A DNA stretch of 5,740 nucleotides, taken from contig PMKW01000022.1 of the NCBI GenBank assembly GCA_003157895.1, forward strand, positions 4,465 through 10,204, read 5' to 3'. The notes under the pieces are model-generated. The model saw only the letters and a program-made list of their open reading frames with translations. It had not been told where the DNA came from and did no database searches. The translations under genes and the position numbers were made by a program. Shown piece after piece: positions 1 through 5,540 of the stretch (positions are counted from its first letter, which is position 1; each line of letters begins with the position of its first letter). Origin of the DNA: Methanoregula sp. (GTDB lineage: Archaea; Halobacteriota; Methanomicrobia; Methanomicrobiales; Methanospirillaceae).

Positions 1-657
1 CTTATTGAAGTACTGACACAGCCGGATGCGTTTTTCAGTAAAATTGTAACTGAAAAAGAGAGTCTTAAAATTCCCGCTCTCATCATCCTTGCCGGGGGTA
101 TTACCGCTGCGATATACGGATACCTCATGGCAGGTATGAGCGCAAAAATGATGGCGGATCTCATGCCCGGTATGAATACAATAATTATCCTGTCTGCAAC
201 GGCCGGCGCATTGATCATGACCTTCATCTTCTGGCTCATTGTTGCCGGGGTTTTTTATCTTATCTCATCCCTGTTCAAAGGAAAGGGATCCTTCAAACGG
301 GTGCTGGAAGTCGTGGGATACGGATATCTCCCCCAGATTGCCGGTTCACTCATCACTATTGTGGCTGCAATGGTGTATATCCCAAAGATTACTGTCCCGA
401 CACTGACAACAGCGGCGCTTCAGGACCCGGCAATGGTGCAGCTGGTGACGAAAGCCTTCATGCATGACCCGGCAATGATACAGCTTACGCAGATTACCAC
501 CCTTGTTTCCATCGTCTTTTTGCTCTTGAGCGCCAATATCTGGATCTTCGGGATAAAATATGCCCGCAGCCTCTCCCCGCGTGATGCGGCCATTTGCGTC
601 GGGGTTCCCATCGTCCTGTACGTCCTCTATCTCACCTATAATCTTGGAGTAACATAA
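1..657 (+). CDS. Yip1-family multi-pass membrane protein, 5' end outside window
   Basis: The frame is open from base 1 to the TAA at 655-657, giving 218 visible residues. An internal ATG at 127 is not the start, because the upstream residues (L-I-E-V-L-T-Q-P-D-A-F-F) look like the usual N-terminus of archaeal Yip1 proteins, so the true start is probably only a few codons before the window. About five hydrophobic segments lie at visible residues 24-46, 60-91, 108-126, 167-187 and 196-216. The stretch F-K-R-V-L-E-V-V-G-Y-G-Y-L-P (98-111) fits the conserved Yip1 core. Yip1 proteins are integral membrane proteins; their role in archaea is not established. The stop is followed directly by the ATG of the next gene, so it heads an exporter operon and may assist that complex (inference). 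The loop between segments 3 and 4 repeats D-P-A-M-V/I-Q-L (142-148 and 156-162). The family call is by recognition of layout and motifs, not a profile search. Confidence 0.75.
   Translation, partial: LIEVLTQPDAFFSKIVTEKESLKIPALIILAGGITAAIYGYLMAGMSAKMMADLMPGMNTIIILSATAGALIMTFIFWLIVAGVFYLISSLFKGKGSFKRVLEVVGYGYLPQIAGSLITIVAAMVYIPKITVPTLTTAALQDPAMVQLVTKAFMHDPAMIQLTQITTLVSIVFLLLSANIWIFGIKYARSLSPRDAAICVGVPIVLYVLYLTYNLGVT
646..649 (+). promoter_or_regulatory. Shine-Dalgarno GGAG for the surface-protein gene
   Basis: GGAG lies 8 nt before the ATG at 658 and sits inside the last codons of the Yip1 gene. With the TAAATG junction it supports coupled translation and fixes the start at 658. Confidence 0.7.
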
Positions 658-1830
658 ATGAGAATCAACCAATCCTTAACCATTATCTGCCTGTTATTGC
701 TGTTCGGTATTTTACCCGGTATCACTTCGGCATATTCAACTCCGGACTCCATTGTTGCTGCCGGCAAAGTGTACGTTGCCAGTACTACTTACGATCCCGG
801 GGTATTTTTCACGGGCGATACAGGTACGGTCACTGTGTATGTTGCGAATGGGAATTCCAACCAGAGTATTGTCGTGAACCATGCAACAATCGGTGATAAA
901 AACATTCGTCTTACCAGCAGCCCCTACGATACTTCCGCTAACATCGGCCCGCTCCAGACACAGGCATTTACCTTTTCAGTGGCAACCGATGCTTTCGATG
1001 GGACCTATTATCCGACATTTTCCCTCAGTTTCCGGGATGCAGACAATCTCTATTACCGGGCGGTAGTCAAGGTGGACAATACGCCGCTGGAACTAACCCT
1101 CGTCGACAGTCCTGATGCCTTCACGCCGGGCAACAAAAAAACGATATCTCTGCAGGTAGCAAACCCGCGGACGAACAATGTACGAAATGTTGTCCTGCAA
1201 GTGGCAGGTGATGGCATCAATGCAACGCCAACCAGGACGTTTATTGGCGACCTTGCTGCCGGATCAAAAGTGCCGGTAAATTTCACGGTTACACCGGATC
1301 ACCCGACGACGATCCTGCTGACCCTGAACTACGATAACGGGGACAACCCGCATACGGTGACCCTGGAGATTCCGGTTGTTTTTAGTACTGACAAGAAACA
1401 GGCAAACCCGGTCATGAGTAATGTCCAGGTAAAAACAGATGCCGGAATCTATCACGTGACCGGTGATGTCAATAATGCCGGCCTTGAAACAGCAAATACC
1501 GTGATGGTGACCTCCTTGGCCCCTGCAGTACCTCAGGACCCCTACAAAACCTATGTCGTGGGTGCTCTCAAGCCGGATGATTTCGGCAGCTTCGAAGTGA
1601 CATTTACCGTTGGGGCCGGCAATACGAGTATTCCTATCCAGTTATCCTACAAGGACGCTGATGGCAACATCTACAACACGGTTCAGGATGTGAAAATCAT
1701 ATCGTCCGGCCTGTCCACTTCCACGGAAGCAAACGGCACCTCATCATATATACTGCCCATTGCGGCTGCGGTTATCATTGTTATCGTCTTTATCGGTGGC
1801 TGGGCACTCTACCTGAGAAGGAAGAAGTGA
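658..1830 (+). CDS. Secreted, membrane-anchored Ig-like/COG1361-type surface protein
   Basis: This 390-residue protein has a signal peptide (M-R-I-N-Q, hydrophobic core about 7-20, likely cleavage after T-S-A at 25), a long beta-rich exterior, and a C-terminal transmembrane helix (about 364-386) followed by R-R-K-K. It should therefore be anchored with most of its mass outside the cell. The exterior reads as three similar beta-sandwich-like blocks (about 27-140, 145-245 and 250-350) with phrases such as V-T-V-Y-V-A-N-G, I-S-L-Q-V-A-N-P and T-G-D-V-N-N-A-G-L, typical of CARDB/NEW3-like repeats in archaeal COG1361 proteins. Five N-glycosylation sequons are visible (N68, N188, N208, N322, N359), which fits an archaeal surface protein. 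The gene lies between a Yip1 gene and an ABC ATPase gene and its end overlaps the latter by 4 nt. By position it could act as the extracytoplasmic partner or substrate receptor of the exporter, in place of a MacA-type adaptor; that role is inference. No catalytic motif is seen. Confidence 0.8.
   Translation: MRINQSLTIICLLLLFGILPGITSAYSTPDSIVAAGKVYVASTTYDPGVFFTGDTGTVTVYVANGNSNQSIVVNHATIGDKNIRLTSSPYDTSANIGPLQTQAFTFSVATDAFDGTYYPTFSLSFRDADNLYYRAVVKVDNTPLELTLVDSPDAFTPGNKKTISLQVANPRTNNVRNVVLQVAGDGINATPTRTFIGDLAAGSKVPVNFTVTPDHPTTILLTLNYDNGDNPHTVTLEIPVVFSTDKKQANPVMSNVQVKTDAGIYHVTGDVNNAGLETANTVMVTSLAPAVPQDPYKTYVVGALKPDDFGSFEVTFTVGAGNTSIPIQLSYKDADGNIYNTVQDVKIISSGLSTSTEANGTSSYILPIAAAVIIVIVFIGGWALYLRRKK
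1817..1824 (+). promoter_or_regulatory. Purine-rich Shine-Dalgarno supporting the GTG start at 1827
   Basis: GAAGGAAG precedes the GTG at 1827, with AAGG (1818-1821) 5 nt before it. The alternative ATG at 1839 would be 17 nt from AAGG, too far for good pairing. This favours the GTG start overlapping the upstream TGA, though the ATG cannot be excluded. Confidence 0.5.
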
Positions 1831-2516
1831 CCGCGCCCATGGACACCCAGCCGGTAATGCTGTTCCGGGATGTGGTCAAGGTCTACCCGCTTCCCGCAGG
1901 AGATGTTACAGCACTGGACGGTGTCTCGTTCCAGGTTGACCGGGGCGAGTTCATATCGGTAATGGGACCTTCCGGTTCCGGGAAGTCGACCCTCCTGAAC
2001 CTGATGGGATGCCTTGACACCCCCACTTCAGGAGATATTTTTATCAGTGGAACCCGCATCGGCGATATGTCTGACGTGCAACTCACGAATCTCAGGAGAG
2101 ACCGGATCGGGTTTATCTTCCAGTATTTCAACCTCTTTCCCCTGCTCAACATTATTGAGAATGTAACATTTCCCCTGATGCTCAAGACCGGGAAAGGTGT
2201 GGACCCTGAGCGGGGACGTGAGGTGCTCCGGTCAGTCCAGCTTGATGATAAATTATTCACGCATACACCCACTGAGCTGTCAGGAGGACAACAGCAGCGG
2301 GTTGCTGTTGCGCGGGCACTTATCAACGATCCTGATATCCTTCTCTGCGACGAACCGACCGGTAACCTTGATTCAAAGACCGGTGCCGGTATCATGGACC
2401 TGATGACCGAGCTCAACCGGAAGGGCACGACCATCATCATGGTCACGCATGACGCCCACATTGCGGAATACTCACGGCGGACCGTCCGTATCGCTGACGG
2501 GAGAATCGTTGCATGA
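1827..2516 (+). CDS. ABC transporter ATP-binding protein, MacB/LolD type
   Basis: This is a complete nucleotide-binding subunit of 229 residues, the usual length for LolD-type ATPases. All motifs are present: Walker A G-P-S-G-S-G-K-S-T (47-55), Q-loop Q99 in F-I-F-Q-Y-F-N-L-F-P, signature L-S-G-G-Q-Q-Q-R-V-A (151-160), Walker B I-L-L-C-D-E-P-T-G with D175 and catalytic E176, D-loop G-N-L-D (179-182) and H-loop H208. The phrases L-M-G-C-L-D-T-P-T-S-G and D-E-P-T-G-N-L-D are hallmarks of the MacB/LolD/FtsE group, which drives mechanotransmission-type export or extraction rather than classical import. It acts on the cytoplasmic face with the permease encoded next, whose ATG overlaps its stop codon. 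The start is taken as GTG 1827, inside a GTGA overlap with the upstream gene; ATG 1839 would remove four residues. The substrate cannot be read from the ATPase. Confidence 0.95.
   Translation: MTAPMDTQPVMLFRDVVKVYPLPAGDVTALDGVSFQVDRGEFISVMGPSGSGKSTLLNLMGCLDTPTSGDIFISGTRIGDMSDVQLTNLRRDRIGFIFQYFNLFPLLNIIENVTFPLMLKTGKGVDPERGREVLRSVQLDDKLFTHTPTELSGGQQQRVAVARALINDPDILLCDEPTGNLDSKTGAGIMDLMTELNRKGTTIIMVTHDAHIAEYSRRTVRIADGRIVA
2499..2503 (+). promoter_or_regulatory. Shine-Dalgarno GGGAG for the permease gene
   Basis: GGGAG lies 9 nt before the ATG at 2513, inside the 3' end of the ATPase gene. With the ATGA overlap it indicates translational coupling of the two exporter subunits. Confidence 0.6.
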
Positions 2517-3703
2517 TCTTCTGGGAAATTGCGAAACGCAATATCCGGCTTCACCTGTTGCGTTCAACGCTGGCAATGCTCGGTATCGTCATTGGAGTTG
2601 TAGCCATAGCATCGATGGGGATTCTCGGCAACAGCCTTGTGCTCTCGGTTTCAGACAGTCTTCACACGGTTGGCGATAGTGTAATCGTTTCCCCGTACAC
2701 CGGAGGCGGATCCGGATTCGGGCAGGGTGGCGGTGCTGCTGGTTCGACAAGCCTGAAGATTACGGACCAGCAGTTTCAGCAGATTAAACGGGTTGTGGCA
2801 CCGAACATCGCAATCCCCGTCCTCCAGACATCGGATATCATGAAACTCGGCGTTGGCAGTGATACGATTGTCGCCCCTATTTACGGTATCAGTCCTGATG
2901 ATCTGCCCAATCTTGTTAACCTTAAGGCGGGGGATTACAGCCGTTCTGATTCCGGTTGCCTGGTAGGATCGAAATTTGCTGATGATCACAACGTAAAGGT
3001 CGGATCCCGGATCTCCATTGGGACCGATGGGGACCTGGGAACCCTGCGGGTTACCGGTATCATTGAGGAGAGGGGGATCAGTTTTGATATCAGCACCGAT
3101 TCAGCAATTGTTGTTACCCAAAACTGGTTTGACACTACCTATAACCGGATTGATTATGATACGGTCGTCGTGAAAGTAAATCAGGGCGTTGATTCCGCGG
3201 TTGTAAAAACCACCATCGAGAACCAGATGAACAAGAGGGACAAAGTCGTAAGCGTAATGGACAGTAAGGCAACCCTTGCGACCATTTTCTCTGCGTTCAG
3301 CGCAGTCACGACATTTGTATCTGCGATCGGTGGAATTTCCATGATTGTCGCGGGCGTTTCAATTTTCAACATCATGATGATGTCAGTGACCGAACGTATC
3401 AAGGAGATAGGTATCATGCGGAGTATTGGTACCCAGAAACGCGAAGTAATGTGGATGTTCATGTATGAGGCTGCTATCCTTGGCGTTGTTGGCAGTGTAA
3501 TCGGGGGGTTATTAAGTATTCTTACAGGATATGCGGTAAGCGCCCTGTTGCTGAATTCCACGAAGTACCTGTTTGTCTGGTCCAGCGCCACGCCAATTAT
3601 CGAGGGCGTCTGTTTTGGTATCGTGATCAGTCTTGCCTGTGGCATTTACCCGGCATGGAAAGCGGCAAACCTCAGCCCGATTGAGGCGATGAGGCATGAA
3701 TGA
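2513..3703 (+). CDS. ABC transporter permease, FtsX/MacB family
   Basis: This 396-residue permease has the four-helix FtsX/MacB layout: a cytoplasmic N-terminus with basic residues, TM1 at about 19-41, a large extracytoplasmic domain (about 42-262, MacB-PCD type), then TM2 about 265-290, TM3 about 318-346 and TM4 about 359-380. The conserved block T-E-R-I-K-E-I-G-I-M-R-S-I-G (293-306) after TM2, and the C-terminal Y-P-A-W-K-A-A-N-L-S-P-I-E-A-M-R (379-394), are classic for the family. The length matches stand-alone permeases that dimerise and pair with a LolD/MacB-type ATPase, which is encoded just upstream with a 4-nt overlap. A Gly/Ser-rich stretch at about 64-79 at the start of the outer domain is probably a flexible linker. 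Homologues export peptides, lipoproteins or macrolides, or transmit force across the membrane; which applies here cannot be told. No ATPase domain is fused, unlike Gram-negative MacB. Confidence 0.92.
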   Translation: MIFWEIAKRNIRLHLLRSTLAMLGIVIGVVAIASMGILGNSLVLSVSDSLHTVGDSVIVSPYTGGGSGFGQGGGAAGSTSLKITDQQFQQIKRVVAPNIAIPVLQTSDIMKLGVGSDTIVAPIYGISPDDLPNLVNLKAGDYSRSDSGCLVGSKFADDHNVKVGSRISIGTDGDLGTLRVTGIIEERGISFDISTDSAIVVTQNWFDTTYNRIDYDTVVVKVNQGVDSAVVKTTIENQMNKRDKVVSVMDSKATLATIFSAFSAVTTFVSAIGGISMIVAGVSIFNIMMMSVTERIKEIGIMRSIGTQKREVMWMFMYEAAILGVVGSVIGGLLSILTGYAVSALLLNSTKYLFVWSSATPIIEGVCFGIVISLACGIYPAWKAANLSPIEAMRHE

Positions 3704-3710
3704 AATGTCT

Positions 3711-3725
3711 CCTTTTTCCTTTTCT
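3711..3725 (+). terminator. T-rich tract ending the exporter operon
   Basis: An almost pure pyrimidine run (CC-TTTTT-CC-TTTT-CT) begins 7 nt after the permease stop. Archaeal RNA polymerase often terminates at such T-rich tracts without a hairpin. It separates the operon from the next gene, which has its own TATA-like element. Confidence 0.55.
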
Positions 3726-3738
3726 GTAACGTAAGAAC

Positions 3739-3745
3739 TTTATTA
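3739..3745 (+). promoter_or_regulatory. TATA-like element for the methyltransferase gene
   Basis: TTTATTA is centred about 28 nt before the ATG at 3770. Archaeal transcription usually starts about 25 nt downstream of the TATA centre, so the mRNA would begin close to the start codon, giving a leaderless or nearly leaderless message. The only SD-like bases are GTGAT (3765-3769) touching the ATG, too close to serve well. The perfect palindrome ACCGGCCGGT (3745-3754) abuts the box. Confidence 0.45.
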
Positions 3746-3769
3746 CCGGCCGGTTGCATACAGTGTGAT

Positions 3770-4618
3770 ATGAGTTCCCCGGTTCTTTGGGATCCCGACT
3801 GGAACGAGATCTGGAAACAGCGGCAGAAGTTGCACGAGTCCTCGAAAATATCCGATGATCCTTCCCATGACTGGAACAGGAAGGAGAACGCGGAGAGGTA
3901 TGACAGAAACGCAAAGAACGGGTACGATGACCGGGTAAAGGCAACCATTGCGGCTCTTGATATTACACCGGAGTCCCGGGTGCTGGACATCGGTGCCGGG
4001 CCAGGAACCCTCGCCATCCCCCTCGCCCCGCTCGTCCACGAGGTCACTGCTGTCGAACCCGGTGCCGGGATGGTGGCGATCATGAGCGACCATGCGGCAA
4101 GAAATGGCATCAGGAACATTGCCTGTGTGGAGAAACTCTGGGAAGATGTTGATATCGCCCGGGACCTGAAGGCACCGTACGATATCGTAATCGCGTCGCT
4201 CTCGCTCACCATGTACGACATCCGTGAGGCGCTGCAGAAGATGGACGCCGCTGCAACTGATTCCGTGCACCTCTTCTGGTTCGCGGACATGGCCTTCTGG
4301 GAACGGATGGATGCCGATCTCGGGGAACCGCTGCACGGGCTCCCGTACCATCCGGGTCCCAAGGCAGACTGCCTGTTCGGTGTCCTGTACCAGATGGGGA
4401 TCTATCCGGATGTGACGATGCTGCCGATGGCAAAGGAGTACCGTTTCGGGAGCCGGGACGAGATGCTTATGTTTTTCCGGAAGCGATTCGGCGCGAAGAC
4501 ACCGGAGCAGGAGAGAATAGTGGATGAGTATATTTCACCGAAAATCCGTAGGCAGGGCGAGGAGGAGGTCATCTCCGGGAATTCGACACTTGCCCACATA
4601 TGGTGGAAGAAGAAGTAG
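3770..4618 (+). CDS. Class I SAM-dependent methyltransferase, substrate unknown
   Basis: The 282-residue product has a Rossmann-type methyltransferase core. Motif I is V-L-D-I-G-A-G-P-G-T (71-80), binding the methionine part of SAM. The end of strand beta-2 is V-T-A-V-E-P (92-97), with E96 the probable ligand of the SAM ribose. A beta-4 segment Y-D-I-V-I-A-S-L-S-L-T-M-Y-D lies at about 137-150. The N-terminal 50 residues are charged and rich in tryptophan (W7, W11, W15, W35), and the C-terminal third (about 180-282) is a variable region likely to define the substrate. No zinc-binding cysteines or N-P-P-Y type nucleic-acid methylase motif is seen, so a small molecule or protein target is more likely than DNA (inference). 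The gene stands alone with its own promoter-like signal and is followed by a GC hairpin. The ATG is the first start after the TATA element. Similar methyltransferases are common and mostly uncharacterised in methanogens. Confidence 0.85.
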   Translation: MSSPVLWDPDWNEIWKQRQKLHESSKISDDPSHDWNRKENAERYDRNAKNGYDDRVKATIAALDITPESRVLDIGAGPGTLAIPLAPLVHEVTAVEPGAGMVAIMSDHAARNGIRNIACVEKLWEDVDIARDLKAPYDIVIASLSLTMYDIREALQKMDAAATDSVHLFWFADMAFWERMDADLGEPLHGLPYHPGPKADCLFGVLYQMGIYPDVTMLPMAKEYRFGSRDEMLMFFRKRFGAKTPEQERIVDEYISPKIRRQGEEEVISGNSTLAHIWWKKK

Positions 4619-4629
4619 GTGATAAGAAT

Positions 4630-4664
4630 GGGGCGGCCGGGAGTGCCCACCCGCCCCGTTTGTT
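4630..4664 (+). terminator. GC-rich hairpin between convergent genes
   Basis: GGGGCGG (4630-4636) pairs perfectly with CCGCCCC (4651-4657). Inside, GGG (4639-4641) pairs with CCC (4646-4648) around an AGTG loop. The stem is followed on the + strand by GTTTGTTC. It begins 11 nt after the methyltransferase stop and sits between two converging genes, so it may end transcripts from both sides. The downstream T-run is weak for an intrinsic terminator. Confidence 0.6.
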
Positions 4665-4685
4665 CTTCTCGCGATACAGTGTCCA

Positions 4686-5188
4686 CTAGGACAACGCCGT
4701 TATAGTGTCCGCCCAGGTTTCGACCCTGCTCCGGATCGCATCGTCCGAGAACGAGGTGAGGGTCACCTGCTCCCGGCTGAAGTTCACGAAGTAGATCTCG
4801 CCATTCGCATCGTGGCACCGCAGGGTCGTCGCGAACTTCTCGCCCGCCGTGTCCCGGAACGGGGTGCCGCCGAGGTCGGTCGCCAGCTGGGTGTTGGCCA
4901 CGAGATGGTTCGCCGCCGCCGTGAAGGCCGCGATGGTCGGGGCCCGGACCGTGATGAGTGCCACGGTCTTTGCGGTCCCGTCCTGGTAGACGATCCGGAC
5001 CGTGTACCCCTGCTTGCTCCGCTCGACCGGGGGATGATCGGATCCGCCCTGGTTGTAGGTCGTGCACTGGAAGGGGTTGTTCGTGATGACGCCTTGGACA
5101 AGGTTGTCAAAGGCAGCCACATCTGCGAGCGCGCCGCAAGCTTGCGGACCGCACTCTTTGTGGTGCTTTTCGTTTCAAAATCTGCCAT
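4686..5188 (-). pseudogene. Unknown-function small protein gene with apparent 1-nt frameshift
   Basis: Two frames appear to make one gene. The start is best placed at ATG 5188-5186, which has a strong Shine-Dalgarno (AGGAAGTGA, 5203-5195) and opens M-A-D-F-E-T-K-S-T-T-K-S-A-V-R-K-L-A-A-R. After residue 20 (about 5129) that frame degenerates into Arg/Ser/Pro-rich translation typical of a wrong frame in GC-rich DNA. The neighbouring frame carries a protein-like sequence from about 5126 (A-D-V-A-A-F-D-N-L-V-Q-G-V) to the TAG at 4688-4686, ending E-T-W-A-D-T-I-T-A-L-S. One extra base near 5126-5131 would join them into about 167 residues. The second frame has only a GTG (5120) without an SD as its own start, giving 144 residues. 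There is no signal peptide or membrane helix; it looks like a small soluble alpha/beta protein with two beta-rich stretches (Y-T-V-R-I-V-Y-Q-D and E-I-Y-F-V-N-F). I do not recognise the family. The break could be a real mutation or a sequencing or assembly error. Confidence 0.65.
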
Positions 5189-5249
5189 AGTTATTCACTT
5201 CCTGAGTCTGGAAGATCCTCCGGACCTTCCTGATCCTGGCGAAAGCCAT
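5175..5249 (-). CDS. Small basic 24-residue ORF upstream of the frameshifted gene
   Basis: On the minus strand, ATG 5249-5247 opens a 24-codon frame ending at TGA 5177-5175. The peptide begins M-A-F-A-R-I-R-K-V-R-R-I-F-Q and ends N-N-Y-G-R-F; it is strongly basic, with no signal peptide or membrane helix. Its start has a clear Shine-Dalgarno, GGAGG (5259-5255), 5 nt away. Its 3' end overlaps the start of the downstream gene by 14 nt, and that gene's SD lies inside it. It could be a genuine small protein, a leader peptide coupling translation to the next gene, or chance. It is in the same frame as the 3' part of the frameshifted gene but separated from it by the TGA. Support is the SD and the tight overlap only. 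Confidence 0.4.
   Translation of the reverse strand: MAFARIRKVRRIFQTQEVNNYGRF
5195..5203 (-). promoter_or_regulatory. Strong Shine-Dalgarno deciding the start at 5188
   Basis: Read on the minus strand, AGGAAGTGA differs from the ideal AGGAGGTGA at one position and ends 6 nt before the ATG at 5188-5186. It is the main evidence that translation starts at 5188 and not at the GTG at 5120, where no SD is seen. Confidence 0.7.
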
Positions 5250-5254
5250 TCAGG

Positions 5255-5259
5255 CCTCC
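5255..5259 (-). promoter_or_regulatory. Shine-Dalgarno GGAGG for the 24-codon ORF
   Basis: GGAGG is followed by a 5-nt spacer (CCTGA) and the ATG at 5249-5247 on the minus strand. It is a perfect core SD and the main reason to take the small ORF seriously. Confidence 0.5.
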
Positions 5260-5326
5260 GTCATGTGGTTGTCCTTGGGCGCCCTTGGACAGTTACCATG
5301 GGACTGGCTTATTTACATCCTTGGCT

Positions 5327-5340
5327 GAATAAATTTTTTT
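5327..5340 (-). promoter_or_regulatory. TATA-like element with upstream A-run, minus strand
   Basis: Read on the minus strand, seven A residues (5340-5334) run into TTTATTC (5333-5327), resembling the archaeal purine-rich BRE plus TATA layout. Transcription would start near 5305 and run leftward through the 24-codon ORF and the frameshifted gene, leaving a leader of about 55 nt to the first and 115 nt to the second. A second AT-rich candidate (GTAAATAA, about 5316-5309) is possible. Confidence 0.4.
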
Positions 5341-5500
5341 GAGACCAAACGGAGCCCGATTACAGCATATACGGCCGGAATAGCGGCTGAATTGGTCCCG
5401 GACGATTTTGCAAAAACGGGACATTTCCGGAACGGGGAGGCACGGGTCCAGCCAGGGATCTGAGAATGCCGGATAAAATCGGACCCTGCTCGGAAAAATG

Positions 5501-5524
5501 CAATCGCGATCACGATCGCGATTG
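5501..5524. repeat. 24-bp near-perfect palindrome
   Basis: CAATCGCGATC (5501-5511) and GATCGCGATTG (5514-5524) are exact reverse complements separated by AC. The arms contain CGCG and GATC. Weaker symmetry continues outward into flanking A and T runs (5494-5499 against 5526-5531, with mismatches). A dimeric protein-binding site is the simplest reading; a cruciform or hairpin is possible. No neighbouring gene tells which protein would bind. Confidence 0.75.
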
Positions 5525-5540
5525 AAATTTTGATCCGGAT

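Noticed and set aside
127..129. ATG 127 as the start of the Yip1 gene
   Set aside because: The frame continues open to base 1 with a typical family N-terminus and a first transmembrane helix that ATG 127 would cut away.
1883..2554. 223-codon minus-strand open frame opposite the ABC ATPase
   Set aside because: Antisense shadow; the plus strand carries every ABC ATPase motif.
3646..4362. 238-codon minus-strand open frame across the methyltransferase gene
   Set aside because: The plus strand encodes a clear SAM-binding motif and full Rossmann core. The minus frame has no motif and overlaps two real genes.
4812..5342. 176-codon plus-strand open frame opposite the frameshifted gene
   Set aside because: Rich in R, G, D and V, as expected of an antisense shadow of GC-rich coding DNA. 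The minus strand has the SD signals and the protein-like sequence.
5341..5460. Possible tRNA or other structured RNA
   Set aside because: No acceptor/T-arm pattern such as GGTTCRANNCC in the right spacing, and no CCA. Only short isolated complementary segments are seen.
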